This document shows, piece after piece, positions 42,401 to 51,058 of a stretch of 64,000 bases of DNA. A program made the translations under genes and the position numbers. Origin of the DNA: Microthrix sp041394405 (GTDB taxonomy: Bacteria; Actinomycetota; Acidimicrobiia; Acidimicrobiales; Microtrichaceae). The notes under the pieces were generated by a model. It saw nothing but the letters and a program-made list of their open reading frames with translations. It ran no database searches and had not been told where the DNA came from. Location of the stretch: contig JAWKIF010000011.1 of the NCBI GenBank assembly GCA_041394405.1, positions 232,835 to 296,834 on the forward strand, in the 5' to 3' direction. Numbering within the stretch: position 1 is the first letter of the stretch; every line of letters starts with the position of its first letter.

Positions 42401-44071
42401 CACCTGTACGGGCCAGGCAGCCTGTGGGCGCTGGCCGCCTGGTACAAGATGGCGGGCATCAGCGTGACCGCCGAGCGCGTGTTCGGCCTGGGCCAACTGC
42501 TGGGCATCGTGGGTTTCGTGGCCGCCCTGGCCCGTGCGTGGGGGCGGCGCATCATGGTGGCCGCCGGGCTCAGCAGCGTCATCATCGCCTTCACGGCGAT
42601 CGGGCTGGTGGCCATGGCGTGGAACGGCGGCCTCGCCCTGCTGCTGGGGGGCGTCGTGGCCCTGCGCCATGCACTGGCGCCGCCCCCGCTGGCGATGCCC
42701 CCGAAGGCGATACCCCCTCCGTCGCGGCTGGGGCGGCTCGTCACCCGCCGCCGGGCGCTGATCGCCTCGGGGGTGCTGTTCGGTGCGGCGCTGCTGTTCC
42801 GGCCCGACCTCATCGCAGCCGTCGGCCTGGTGGTCGCCGTCGCCGCCTGGCTGATCGTCCGCATCCTGCGGGCGGGCACCGCTGCGACACCGAGCGCACC
42901 GCCCGCCCACGACCAACCCTTCGACCGGCGCACGTTGCTTGCGGCCGGCGGGGCCTTCGCCGGGGTCAGCGCGCTCATGCTGGTGCAGGTGGCCATCGCG
43001 GGGCCGGGCAACGCGGTGCGCGGCATGGTGATCGAACCGGTGTTCAAGCTGCGCGACGGCAGGGCGTTGCCCGTGCCGCCGTCCTGGGGCAGCATCGACG
43101 GGTTCACCCAACGGGTGGCCATGCTGAAGCCGCCGTCGTGGCCGCTGCCCATGCCCACCCCGTCCCAGCAGGTGTTCCTCTGGTTCGCACTGCTACTGGG
43201 CAGCACCGCCCTGGCCATGGTGGCGGCGGTGGCGGTGGGCCGACGCAGCGGGTGGAGCGCGACGTCGCTCTCGTCCGATCCCGGTCGGCTCACCACGCTG
43301 CTGGTGGCGCCGCTCACCCTCGGCATCCTGCCGCAGGGGCTGCAGCGGGCCGACACCACCCACCTGGCCTGGGTGGGGTGCGTGGTCATCCCCCTGCTGC
43401 CGGGACTGGTGTTTCAGCTCACACGCGACGGCGTCGCCCGGCCGTGGCGGGGGCGGTGGGCCGGGCTGCTGGGCGCCGCAGGGCTGGCGTTGCTGGTGGT
43501 GGTGGCGCCCATCTACACGGTGCGGCCCTACCTGGAGCGGATCTCCGAATCGGCCCAGGCGGGCCCCGAGGGCTGGACCGTACGGGCGGGCGACCGCAGC
43601 TTCCCGCTGGGCGGCGAGCCGCTGACCACGGCGGCCCAGGCGCTGGCCGCCGACCTTGAGGCCATGAGCGAACCGGGGCAGCGGCTGTTTGTGGGCCCGT
43701 CGGACTTGTCCAAGACGCCCTACAGCGATGCGTACTGGTACCACGTGTTCGGCGACCTGGTTCCGGCCACCCGCTACATCGAAATGGACCCCGGCATCGC
43801 CGATGCGCCTGGCTCCGGCCTCGCCGAGGACCTGGCCAGCGCGGATTGGGTGATCCTGTCCCACACCTGGGATGGCTGGGACGAGGCCAACGACTCGGGC
43901 GAGCCCGGCTCCACCGTGCCCAACGACGTGCTGGTGGCCGACTTCTGTCGCTACCGCCTCTACGGCGACAGCTTCGAGTTGTGGCGGCACCGCCCCGCCG
44001 ACGGCGTGTGCGCCGACCCCGAGGAGCCCACCCCGGTGAGGTTCCCGCCCCCGCGGAACGGCACCGGCTGA
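39458..44071 (+). CDS. Giant fusion: OafA-type acyltransferase + GT39-like + second GT-C-like membrane domain
   Basis: 1537-residue membrane protein from GTG 39458. Residues about 18-410 are an acyltransferase family 3 domain (PLEGLRAVAALLVLFTHL, FFVISGYLLYLPFARAL, PAWSLSTEVAFYAFLP). Residues about 420-860 look like an ArnT/GT39 transferase (NPDGGDPFYYHIQAG, IHPPLYSMYLS, WVARNMTAF, FRTPMDLAV). A low-complexity linker with DAPDAPDAPDA follows, and residues about 935-1537 are homologous to the 577-residue protein at 33462 (PMEEGFMLVFPERV, YIEMDPGIADAPG). The frame is uninterrupted and codon use even, so this is not an annotation artefact. Expected job: sugar transfer plus acylation of an envelope glycan on the outer face of the membrane. 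Confidence 0.88.
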   Translation: MTDPHPPASRAGTAPAVEVNRPLEGLRAVAALLVLFTHLASSASGNRYGYARYTGRFDVGVTIFFVISGYLLYLPFARALTGLRSQPNLRRYLRRRVLRIFPAYWVVMLVSAFIYERAMPMDASELARYLTLTHIYTPSTFDNPVPPAWSLSTEVAFYAFLPLFAWAISRLPGRGEHQRVRNQWLGLGAMVLVAFAFRAWLVSLDVPAPGQPATGPMVEPLTVVSLKAWIFNHLDTFAVGMGLALFQVNRERRTEVTERGAGEAAATWSPAAGRTVSVVGVAVAVAAFLAVSSEWVGLSVQQLLYSPTQEWGRHLLYTVVGGGLVVAAVAGVRGRWFGTQLLGSPPMRFLGRISYGIYLTQILVIGIYLSRRPQDEFGIPIWQMTVFVLPVVVGLSWLLFRFVERPAMSLRNRRLPSFAAGLWGIGGAALLWRLVSLLHITTVNPDGGDPFYYHIQAGLLSAGRGFSEPFRWTTEGILEPTAIHPPLYSMYLSISSFLGADSYLAHKTLSVVAGVASVVVIGLIARRLAGEWAGWIAAAIAGFYPPFWIVDGILWAVGLFTLLIGLTVLAALHYRDRPGRWPAVGLGLAVSGAVLTRGEALLLAPLLIAPLVLLGPRPLAELRTWWRRRRVAGADADAVAGADADADDGEAPPWRERWVRLGLAAVAVALPIVPWVARNMTAFEEPVTLSSNSDEVFFYANCPDSYYGELVGYWSFTCQERVREVEQEPREESVRVKYWRDKGFDYALANKRRWPVVVAARVARVFEVYRPGQAAQLLAIEGRPLGWTKLGQVMWWAMLPLAAVGAWALRRRGVWTWPLWSQVVMVMTITVLVYGHVRFRTPMDLAVIVFAAAALSMGLRRWAPAVLAPGPAAWVLGREHDAPDAPDAPDAVGGGRLARLGAGLAEGWRSGPLARWRSGPGAWWAGHPRWRTGVGVAIIALAVLAPLRELFRRQGVPMEEGFMLVFPERVLEGDVPNVDFLHLYGPGSLWALAAWYKMAGISVTAERVFGLGQLLGIVGFVAALARAWGRRIMVAAGLSSVIIAFTAIGLVAMAWNGGLALLLGGVVALRHALAPPPLAMPPKAIPPPSRLGRLVTRRRALIASGVLFGAALLFRPDLIAAVGLVVAVAAWLIVRILRAGTAATPSAPPAHDQPFDRRTLLAAGGAFAGVSALMLVQVAIAGPGNAVRGMVIEPVFKLRDGRALPVPPSWGSIDGFTQRVAMLKPPSWPLPMPTPSQQVFLWFALLLGSTALAMVAAVAVGRRSGWSATSLSSDPGRLTTLLVAPLTLGILPQGLQRADTTHLAWVGCVVIPLLPGLVFQLTRDGVARPWRGRWAGLLGAAGLALLVVVAPIYTVRPYLERISESAQAGPEGWTVRAGDRSFPLGGEPLTTAAQALAADLEAMSEPGQRLFVGPSDLSKTPYSDAYWYHVFGDLVPATRYIEMDPGIADAPGSGLAEDLASADWVILSHTWDGWDEANDSGEPGSTVPNDVLVADFCRYRLYGDSFELWRHRPADGVCADPEEPTPVRFPPPRNGTG
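41344..41400 (+). repeat. GCCGACGCC-type tandem repeat within the fusion gene
   Basis: Short repeats of GCCGACGCC and GCCGGC encode an Ala/Asp linker (AGADADAVAGADADADD) in a cytoplasmic loop of the middle domain. Likely length-variable. Confidence 0.7.
42097..42128 (+). repeat. GATGCCCCC 9-bp tandem repeat at the domain junction of the fusion gene
   Basis: Three copies of GATGCCCCC plus a partial fourth encode DAPDAPDAPDA exactly at the boundary between the GT39-like and the second GT-C-like domains. Confidence 0.8.
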
Positions 44072-44173
44072 CGGCGTTGCCGATCAGCGCAGCGTTGCCC
44101 CACCGGCCGGGCGCTGCTGAGAACCGCCTTGCCCCGCAACGGATGTCGCCGTCCCCTCGGTACCGTGGACCGG

Positions 44174-44818
44174 GTGAGCCCCGACCAGCCCCTCCTGATC
44201 GATGATCCGCGAGTGTTGGCCGTGCCGATCATCGACAACGGTGAACCGTTGGTGGATCTGGCGGGATACGACGTGGAGCTGGCCAAGGACCATCCCCGGG
44301 TGTCGGGCCAGGCCAACACCCGGTTCTGGTGCCGCACCTCGGTGGCGGAGCGGCTGGTGGCCGCCGCCGCGACGCTGCCGACGGGCTACGAGTTGGCCGT
44401 GGCCGAGGCCCATCGGCCCTTGGAGCTGCAGCGGCACCATTGGGAGACCGACCTGGCGGCGCTGCGGGCCGAGCGGCCGGAGCTGAGCGAGGCGGAGGCG
44501 GCCTCCGAGAACGCCAAGCTCATTGCACCGCCGTGGATCGTCCCGCCCCACTCAACCGGCGGCGCCGTGGACGTCGTGCTGCTCATCGACGGCCGAGAGG
44601 TGCCCATGGGCTCGGCGCTCAACGAGCGCTGCCCGGCCATGCGCACCGACCACGAACCGATCGACCCTGCCCATCGTCACCATCGAGGCCTGCTGAGCGA
44701 GGCCATGGGCAGCGCCGGTTTCGTCAACTACGGCCATGAGTGGTGGCACTACTCCTACGGTGACCGCTACTGGGCGTTGAGCGTCGGCGCGGACCACGCC
44801 ATCTACGACGGCCGGTAG
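44174..44818 (+). CDS. VanX/DdpX-type D-alanyl-D-alanine dipeptidase (peptidase M15D)
   Basis: 214 residues from GTG 44174. Zinc ligands and active site visible: the SxHxxGxAxD motif as PHSTGGAVDVVL (His about 126, Asp about 133), and EWWHYSYGD (catalytic Glu about 190, third zinc ligand His about 193). An Arg in EAHRPLELQ corresponds to the transition-state Arg of VanX. No signal peptide, so cytosolic like VanX/DdpX. No vanH or vanA neighbours, so recycling of D-Ala-D-Ala is more likely than glycopeptide resistance. Sits 100 bases after the fusion gene. Confidence 0.88.
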   Translation: MSPDQPLLIDDPRVLAVPIIDNGEPLVDLAGYDVELAKDHPRVSGQANTRFWCRTSVAERLVAAAATLPTGYELAVAEAHRPLELQRHHWETDLAALRAERPELSEAEAASENAKLIAPPWIVPPHSTGGAVDVVLLIDGREVPMGSALNERCPAMRTDHEPIDPAHRHHRGLLSEAMGSAGFVNYGHEWWHYSYGDRYWALSVGADHAIYDGR

Positions 44819-44852
44819 CTGCTCGGCTCGCTGACGGGAGCCAGGAGCGGCC

Positions 44853-46409
44853 CTACTGCCTGGTGGAGTTGGCATCGGGCAGGCGAACGGTGAATCTGGC
44901 CCCTCCCGTGGGCGACTCGGCCACGTCGACCGATCCTCCCAGCTTGCCGACCGACGCAGCGACCACCGCCAGACCCAGGCCGGCACCCCCGTGGTCTCGT
45001 GAGCGCGCCTCGTCCAAGCGCACGAACCGTTCGAACACCCGCTCCCGGTCGCCAGGGGGCACGCCCGGGCCGTCGTCATCCACGACCAGCACCACGTCGC
45101 CGCAACTTCGGCTGAGACCGATCGAGACCTGGGAGTCGGCGTGGCGGGCGGCGTTGTCCAGCAGGTGCCCCACCAGCCGCCGAAGGGTCTCGGCCGAGCC
45201 CCGCACCTTGGCGGGGGACACGTCGTCGATGCCCACCGGCACGGCTCGGGCACGAGCGGCCTCGTCCAGCACCAGGTCGTCCAGGTCCAGCTCGGGTGCC
45301 GCAGCCGCCGGTGGGGCGGCGTCGTGGCGGGCGAGTACCAGCAGGTCATCCACCAGGCGGTCCAGTCGTTCGGACTCGGTGGCGACCACGTCGCTCAGCT
45401 CGTCGGGCTCCAGCGCCCCTTGAGTCGCCAGGGTGGCCGAATGCTGCAGGACCGCCACTGGGGAGCGCAGCTCGTGGGAGGCATCGGCCACGAACTGCCG
45501 TTGGGTGTCGACCGAAGTGTGCAGCCGGTCAAGCAGGCCGTTGAGGGTGGCGGCCAGGCGCCCGATCTCGTCGGCGGACCGTGGTGCCGGCACTCGCTCG
45601 TCGAGCGACTGGGCGTCGATGTCGGCCACCTGGCGGGTCATGCGGTCCACCGGCCCAAGGGCCCATCGCGACACGTAGGACGCGGTGAGGCCCGCAGCGA
45701 AGGCCACCACCGGGGCCGCCACCAGCAGCCACCGCCGAATCTCCTCGGCAGCGGCATCGGAGTCCGCCCGGTCGATCCACACCAGCGTGTCGAACCCGTC
45801 CACCTCGGTGGTGGCCAACTCGAAATCCGGGACCGGACCGTCGAATTGGGCCAACCCGATTTCCTCGACGGTCTCGGGGGGCAGCGGGAGCCCGTCGACA
45901 ACCTCCACCTGTGTGCCAGTGTCCACGACAGCGGGGTCGAAGATCGCCCCGTCCGAGAACACCGCGTCGAGTCGCTCCGGGCTCAACGAAGTCAGTGCGG
46001 TTCCCTCCAGCAGCGACTCGACCACCAGCGGCCCGTCGACCTCGGTCGGATCCACGGCCCGCACCGGACGCGCAGGGTCGACTGGGATGGCGACGGCAAC
46101 GTCCCTGCTCACCAGCAGGGGGACCGCCCCTTCGCCACCTCCCGACTCCGAGGCGATCCGTTGGAGTTCCCCGCTGGCGCCCAGCAGCTCCTGCCAGAGC
46201 TGGCCAACCTCGACCGCGTCGGCATCGTCAAGCGCCTGGTCATCGGCGAAGTCCAACATCTCCTCCGCCTCCATCCCGGCGGTCTCGGTGGCCACCGCTC
46301 TGAACCGGCGTTCCAGCAGCCAACCGGAGGCGCCGTAGAGGGCCAGCATGGTGAGGGCCGCCGTGGTCGCCACGGCCAACGCCAGCCGAAGGCGCAGCGG
46401 CAGCTTCAC
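44853..46409 (-). CDS. Membrane sensor histidine kinase (HAMP-HisKA-HATPase)
   Basis: 518 residues: N-terminal transmembrane helix (about 7-28), a 200-residue extracytoplasmic sensor segment of acidic composition, second membrane helix (about 230-250), HAMP (about 250-302), HisKA with FVADASHELRSPVAVLQ (His about 312), and HATPase_c with GHLLDNAARHA, VVDDDGPGVPPGD and GAGLGLAVV. The start overlaps the response-regulator stop by four bases. Resembles PrrB/MprB-type actinobacterial kinases; stimulus unknown. Likely controls the divergent secreted protein gene at 47263. Confidence 0.92.
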   Translation of the reverse strand: MKLPLRLRLALAVATTAALTMLALYGASGWLLERRFRAVATETAGMEAEEMLDFADDQALDDADAVEVGQLWQELLGASGELQRIASESGGGEGAVPLLVSRDVAVAIPVDPARPVRAVDPTEVDGPLVVESLLEGTALTSLSPERLDAVFSDGAIFDPAVVDTGTQVEVVDGLPLPPETVEEIGLAQFDGPVPDFELATTEVDGFDTLVWIDRADSDAAAEEIRRWLLVAAPVVAFAAGLTASYVSRWALGPVDRMTRQVADIDAQSLDERVPAPRSADEIGRLAATLNGLLDRLHTSVDTQRQFVADASHELRSPVAVLQHSATLATQGALEPDELSDVVATESERLDRLVDDLLVLARHDAAPPAAAAPELDLDDLVLDEAARARAVPVGIDDVSPAKVRGSAETLRRLVGHLLDNAARHADSQVSIGLSRSCGDVVLVVDDDGPGVPPGDRERVFERFVRLDEARSRDHGGAGLGLAVVAASVGKLGGSVDVAESPTGGARFTVRLPDANSTRQ

Positions 46410-47074
46410 GAGTCACGCCCGTTGACCAGCTGGTAGCCCACGCCGCGCACGGTGCGCACGCGACGGCGGCCCACCTTCTTGCGGAGGTAGCCGATGTAGA
46501 CCTCCGCCACGTTGGGGTCGCCCTCGAAGTCCATGCCCCACACCTCGTCGACCAGTTCCCGCTTGCTCACCACATCGGGGCTCTTGCGGGCCAGCACCTC
46601 GAGCACGGCAAACTCCCGTGCCGTCAGCTTCACCTGGACACCCCCGGCGTGCACGGCCCGGCGCCCCGGGTGGACCTCCAGGTCGCCGACGGTGATGGCG
46701 GTGGTGGCCGATCCGGCGCTGCGACGGATGGCGGCGTGCAGCCTGGCCACCAGCACGGCGTGCGAGAACGGTTTGCGCACGAAGTCATCGGCGCCCAGCT
46801 CCAACGCGTCCGTCTCGTCGTACTCCCCGTCCTTGGCCGTGAGCACCACGACGGGGGTGTCCACCCCCGCCTGGCGGAGGTCGCGGCACACCTCGTAGCC
46901 GTTGCGCTTCGGCAGCATGATGTCCAGCAGCACGGCCGAGTAGCAACCCTCGCTGGCCCGCCAATAGCCCTCGTTGCCGTCGGTGGCCACGTCGACATCG
47001 AAGCCCTCGGCGGTCAACCCGCGACGGAGGGTTTCGCGCAGGCCCGGGTCGTCTTCAACTACCAACAGTCGCAC
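46406..47074 (-). CDS. OmpR/PhoB-family response regulator
   Basis: 222 residues from GTG 47074 (VRLLVVEDDPGLR). Receiver domain with acidic pocket EDD, phospho-acceptor Asp in AVLLDIMLPKRNG (about 51), Thr in VVLTAKDG and Lys in VRKPF; then a winged-helix DNA-binding domain (about 130-220) with LTAREFAVLEVLARK and VRTVRGVGYQLV. First gene of the two-gene operon with the kinase. Recognises direct repeats in known family members; a matching repeat array lies directly upstream. Confidence 0.93.
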   Translation of the reverse strand: MRLLVVEDDPGLRETLRRGLTAEGFDVDVATDGNEGYWRASEGCYSAVLLDIMLPKRNGYEVCRDLRQAGVDTPVVVLTAKDGEYDETDALELGADDFVRKPFSHAVLVARLHAAIRRSAGSATTAITVGDLEVHPGRRAVHAGGVQVKLTAREFAVLEVLARKSPDVVSKRELVDEVWGMDFEGDPNVAEVYIGYLRKKVGRRRVRTVRGVGYQLVNGRDS

Positions 47075-47097
47075 CGCAGCAGTCTGGCCCACCCAAG

Positions 47098-47169
47098 CTG
47101 AGAGGCCCCTGAGTGTCTCAGTTGCCGAGGCTCTCAGCATCCCCTCAGGCGCACTCAGGGATGCTTCAG
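47098..47169. promoter_or_regulatory. Array of CTGAG/CTCAG elements at about 11-bp spacing
   Basis: CTGAG at 47098 and 47109, then CTCAG at 47117, 47133, 47144 and 47154, with TTCAG at 47165. The last four are 11, 10 and 11 bases apart, one helical turn, as in binding sites of OmpR/PhoB-type regulators. Placed in the 188-base gap between the response regulator and the divergent secreted-protein gene. Confidence 0.6.
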
Positions 47170-47262
47170 GACCGTTCCGGGAGAGTGCCCGGCGAGCGCC
47201 ACGAGCACTCGTGGCACGCGACCGGCCCGGGCACACCCTGAGGCCAGAACAGGAGCACCACC

Positions 47263-48015
47263 ATGCAAGAACCCACCCCCACCGACGAGTCCACCCAACC
47301 CGCTTCCTGGCGCCGTCGGGGCGCCCTCGGGGCGGCCGTGTTCGGCGTTGCCGCCGCCGGCCTCATGGGCCTGGGCGCGCTGACCGCCGGAGCTCAGGAC
47401 GACACGGGCGCCCCGGCAGGCGTCGCCGTCGCCGATGAGCCGGCCGCCGACGCACCAGCGCCCGAGGAGGGTCCGAGTGAGGCCGACGAGGCCCAGTTCG
47501 AGAAGTTCGAGGCGTGCTTGGACGAGCAGCTCGGCGAGCTGGCGCCCGAGGGTGACGAGGAGCCAACCGACGCCCAGCTGGAGGAGTTGGACGCCAAGTT
47601 TGAGGCTGCAGAGCAGGCGTGCGAGGGCGAACTGCCCGAGGGCGTCCTGGAGATGGACGAGGCGATGGAGGCAGAGTTCGCCGAGTTCGAGCAGTGCCTC
47701 GACGACACCCTGGGGGCCGAGCCGGCCGGATCCGAGGTGGTCGTCGTGTCGGGCGACGACACCGAGCAGGTAGTGCAGTTTGGTGACGAGCCAGGCACGG
47801 TCACCATCACCGGCACCAAGGACGGAGTGGAGACCAATGTCGAGGGCGGTGCCACGTCGGTTGACGTCGACGAGATGGACCAGGCCTTCGAGGCTGCCGA
47901 GCAGAAGTGCGAGAGCCTCCTGCCGGAGGGCGTCGAGCAGTTGGAGGACGGTGGCTTCGAGGTTGGGGCTGAGAACCCGCCGGCCCCGGCCCCCGAGGAG
48001 GGCGACGACGGCTGA
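47263..48015 (+). CDS. Acidic secreted or membrane-anchored protein with internal duplication
   Basis: 250 residues. Twin-Arg-like basic start (SWRRRGALGAAVFG) then a hydrophobic segment (about 20-42) ending in LTAGAQ, so probably exported; RRR before the core makes Tat export possible. The mature part is strongly acidic and holds two related blocks: FEACLDEQL with FEAAEQACEGELPEGV, and FEQCLDDTL with FEAAEQKCESLLPEGV, each with two cysteines. No known family recognised. AGGAG precedes the ATG by eight bases. Divergent from a two-component system, hence a likely target. Confidence 0.75.
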   Translation: MQEPTPTDESTQPASWRRRGALGAAVFGVAAAGLMGLGALTAGAQDDTGAPAGVAVADEPAADAPAPEEGPSEADEAQFEKFEACLDEQLGELAPEGDEEPTDAQLEELDAKFEAAEQACEGELPEGVLEMDEAMEAEFAEFEQCLDDTLGAEPAGSEVVVVSGDDTEQVVQFGDEPGTVTITGTKDGVETNVEGGATSVDVDEMDQAFEAAEQKCESLLPEGVEQLEDGGFEVGAENPPAPAPEEGDDG

Positions 48016-48277
48016 GTGGCCGTCTCGACGACGGTTCGGCTCGCATCCCGACGGGTGACATGCATCGGCCTGCCCTTCGCCCGGGCGGGCCGGTCGTGCC
48101 TCCGACGACGTCCCAAGGAGCGACCAGGTCGACCGATCGCTCAACCGGCTGGGAACCAGGCGATGAGTAGGGGCATGGTCGCTGGCATGTCGCACACTGC
48201 TCCTGCGCTCAGACCTTGCCGCGCGGCCAACCCTGGGGTGGAAGACGCCGGGCGGCGTTCGTAGTCTCTGTTGAGTA

Positions 48278-50930
48278 GTGGATGACCTCGGTGTGCTGTT
48301 TGCCGCCTGGAAGTTCCAGGCTCCCGATGTCATTCCGCATGCGCCGGATTTCCCGGTTGCGAATCGGATCGCCGCCGCCATCGAGCGAGTCCCCTTTGTG
48401 TTGGTCGTCGCGCCGGCCGGGTCGGGGAAGACGACGGCCCTCTCGGCCTGGTCGGCGGCCCCATCGCGCTGGCGAACGGTGTGGGTGCGTCTCGACGCCC
48501 AGGACGACGACGCCCACATGCTGTCCCGAGCGATCGGCGCCGGCATGCGAGCCTCGTTGGGGCACGGCGGTAGTCGCCTCGACCGACTCCTGGGTTCGCC
48601 GTCCGCCATCGAGGTCCAGCAACTCGCGACGGCGATTGCACTCGACCTGGACGAGTGTGGCGACGTCGTTCTCGTGCTCGACGACCTCCACCATCTCCGC
48701 TCCGACGCTGCGTTGGAGGTGGTCGACGCACTGCTCGACGGCCTCGGCCCGTCCAGCAGGCTGATCACCGCAAGCCGAGTTGAGCCACCGCTCGGGCTCG
48801 ACCAGCGTCGGGTTCGCCGCCAGCTTGTCGAGCTCGCCGCAGCAGATCTCCGGCTTGACCGGGCACAGATCGAGGCGCTCTTGGCCGAGGTGGGTGAGCG
48901 CGACCTGGCCCTGGCACAGCTGATCCTGAACCGATCCGCTGGGTGGGCCGCGGCGGCCGTGCTCATGGTGGCGAACGCGCATGCCGGCGTCGACATGGGA
49001 ATGGGGGGCGTCGATGGCGTATCCCTCCAGGCCAGCGAACTCGATATCGATGCCTTTCTGCGCTCCGAGATCCTCCACCGGCTCGACCCGGAGCTCCAAC
49101 GGTTCGTGCTCCAAACAGCGTTGTTGGACGTGGTCGACGTGGCCTCGTGTCAGGCGGTCGCCGAGACGAACCGCTCGGCGGAGCTACTGGAACAGGCCCG
49201 GCGTCGAGGACTGCTCGAGCGGGTCGTCCCGTCAGACACAACCGATTCGTCGGGCATCACGATGCGTTATCACGATCGCATCGCCAGCTTCCTGCGAGCC
49301 GAGCTGGCGGCCCAGAGCGAGCCGGCCGACCTGGCAGGGCTGCATCGACGCGCTGCGTCGGTGTCCTCTCCCCATGCGAGCCATCGATCTCTTGTTGGAC
49401 ATCGGAGACGTGTCGGCCGCTGCGTCGGCGGTGACGGACGTGGGACGGGCGCTGATCCAAACCCCGGGGGGACGGGTGCCTCGGTCGTGGCTGTCGCGAT
49501 TCGACGCAGACCAACTGGCCTCCGAACCTTGGTTGGCGCTGCTGTCCGGCCTCGCGGCCATCGAGGACGGCGACATTGGGAGCGCCGCGGGTCTTCTGGC
49601 GCCGGTGGTGGACGCCATGCGCGACCAACAGGATCGGACCGGGTTGGTACGCAGCGCGTACGGGCTTGCCGAGACGCACCTTGCGCGCGGGGAGGTGGCG
49701 GAGGCGGCGACGCTTATCGACGAACTGGTCCGCATCGACACAACCCCCGACGAGCGGGTGAAGGTACTGATGGGGCAGCTTTGGCTGGATTACTTCGGTG
49801 GCGACTGGGCCGCCGTTGGCGCCGGCCTCGATGAAGCGTTCACCCTTGCGTTCACGTCGTGTGCAGAGCTGGGCCGCTGCACCTTGGCGTTGGGTCTTGG
49901 CACGGAGTTCCTGTTCGGGCCGCGCGGCGCCCAGTGGTTGCACGATCACTGCGTCGAGCTCGCGCTCCGGATCCGCAGCGATGCCATGGCGGCCACGTCG
50001 CTCGAGGTGATCCAGGCCGCCGCTCACCTCATCGGCGGTGACGTCTCCAGCGCCGAGGAGCTCGCCGAGGGCATTGACGAGCGCGCCCTTGAGCTCGGCA
50101 GCCTGAACTGGCTGGCGATGGCTTCGGACCGGGTCCGTCTCGGGCTGGCCCTCGCCCAGGGGGATCACCAGCGGCTCGACACGATCGTGGATGCCGCTCG
50201 CCAGGTGTTCGGGTCCTCGGATCGGCACCATCAGGAGCGGGCCATGTATGCGTACGCCACCGCTCGATCTGGCTGGTTGGCCGGACGGCCCGCCCGGGTG
50301 CGTGCCGCGTCGGTGTTGCTCGGCAGCGTGGACCCTCAGGATCGCCCCGACACCACGGTGACCGCCGCAGTCATCGCCTCGATGGTGCATCGTCAGGAGG
50401 GCGACGTCGCCGCAGCCGAGCAGGCGTTGCTGGAGGTCCGCGACTTGCACCATGTCACTCGGTTCTGCCTCGTCACCGGCTTGGTGGATCTGGAGCTTGC
50501 CTCCATCTATCTCGGGCAAGGGCGTGCCACCGACGCGGTCGAAGCCGCCCGTCCGGGGCTCAGGTCGCTGGCCAGGCTGGATGGCGTCGGGCTTCTTGCG
50601 CTCGACGGGGCCGACACCCACCGGGCCGTGCTCGACGCCTGCCGCCATGATCCGGAGCTCGCACCGTTCGCCGGGCGGGCGTTGGACCGCCTCGGACGCC
50701 CCGTCGACTCCGGCGGGGTCGTCGTTCCCGACACCATGGCCCGCCTCACCGTGCGCGAGCTGGACGTGATTCGACAGGTCATGACCGGAGCGTCCAACCG
50801 AGAGGTCGGCGAGCGTCTGTTCATTGGGGAACGCACCGTGAAGAGCCACATGACGTCGTTGATGCGCAAGCTCAACGTCACCTCGCGCACCGCCGCGATA
50901 GCCCGAGCCCACGAGCTCGGCATCTCCTGA
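48278..50930 (+). pseudogene. MalT-type LuxR-family ATPase regulator, split by a frameshift
   Basis: Large STAND regulator in two frames. The first part (48278 to about 49365, GTG start) has a P-loop APAGSGKTT at about residues 46-54, LVLDDLHHL, and the winged-helix region down to LHRRAASV. The second part (one base out of frame, from about 49360; ATG 49374 MRAIDLLLDIGD) continues with TPR-like repeats and ends in a LuxR HTH (LTVRELDVIRQVM, SNREVGERLFIGERTVKSHM). Together they give about 880 residues, the MalT size. The junction lacks four or five residues normally found there, suggesting a small out-of-frame deletion; sequencing error or reinitiation at 49374 are alternatives. Confidence 0.8.
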
Positions 50931-51058
50931 CCTGTGGTCGCCCGGTTCGACCTCGAATGCGACCTCGAATGCGACCTTGGTACGAGGTAACTCGCCAGGC
51001 GCGGGGGTACAACGGCTTCATGGCATTCAAGCCCACAACCGGCAAGGAGAACACAGCC

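Noticed and set aside
39398..43111. Very long minus-strand open frame (1237 codons) opposite the fusion gene
   Set aside because: Antisense of a high-G+C gene; His/Gln/Gly/Arg-rich translation with no domains, while the plus strand shows three clear domains.
44174..44818. Vancomycin resistance operon
   Set aside because: Only the VanX-like dipeptidase is present; no vanH, vanA/B ligase or VanRS pair directly adjacent, and the two-component system at 44.9 kb has its own divergent target.
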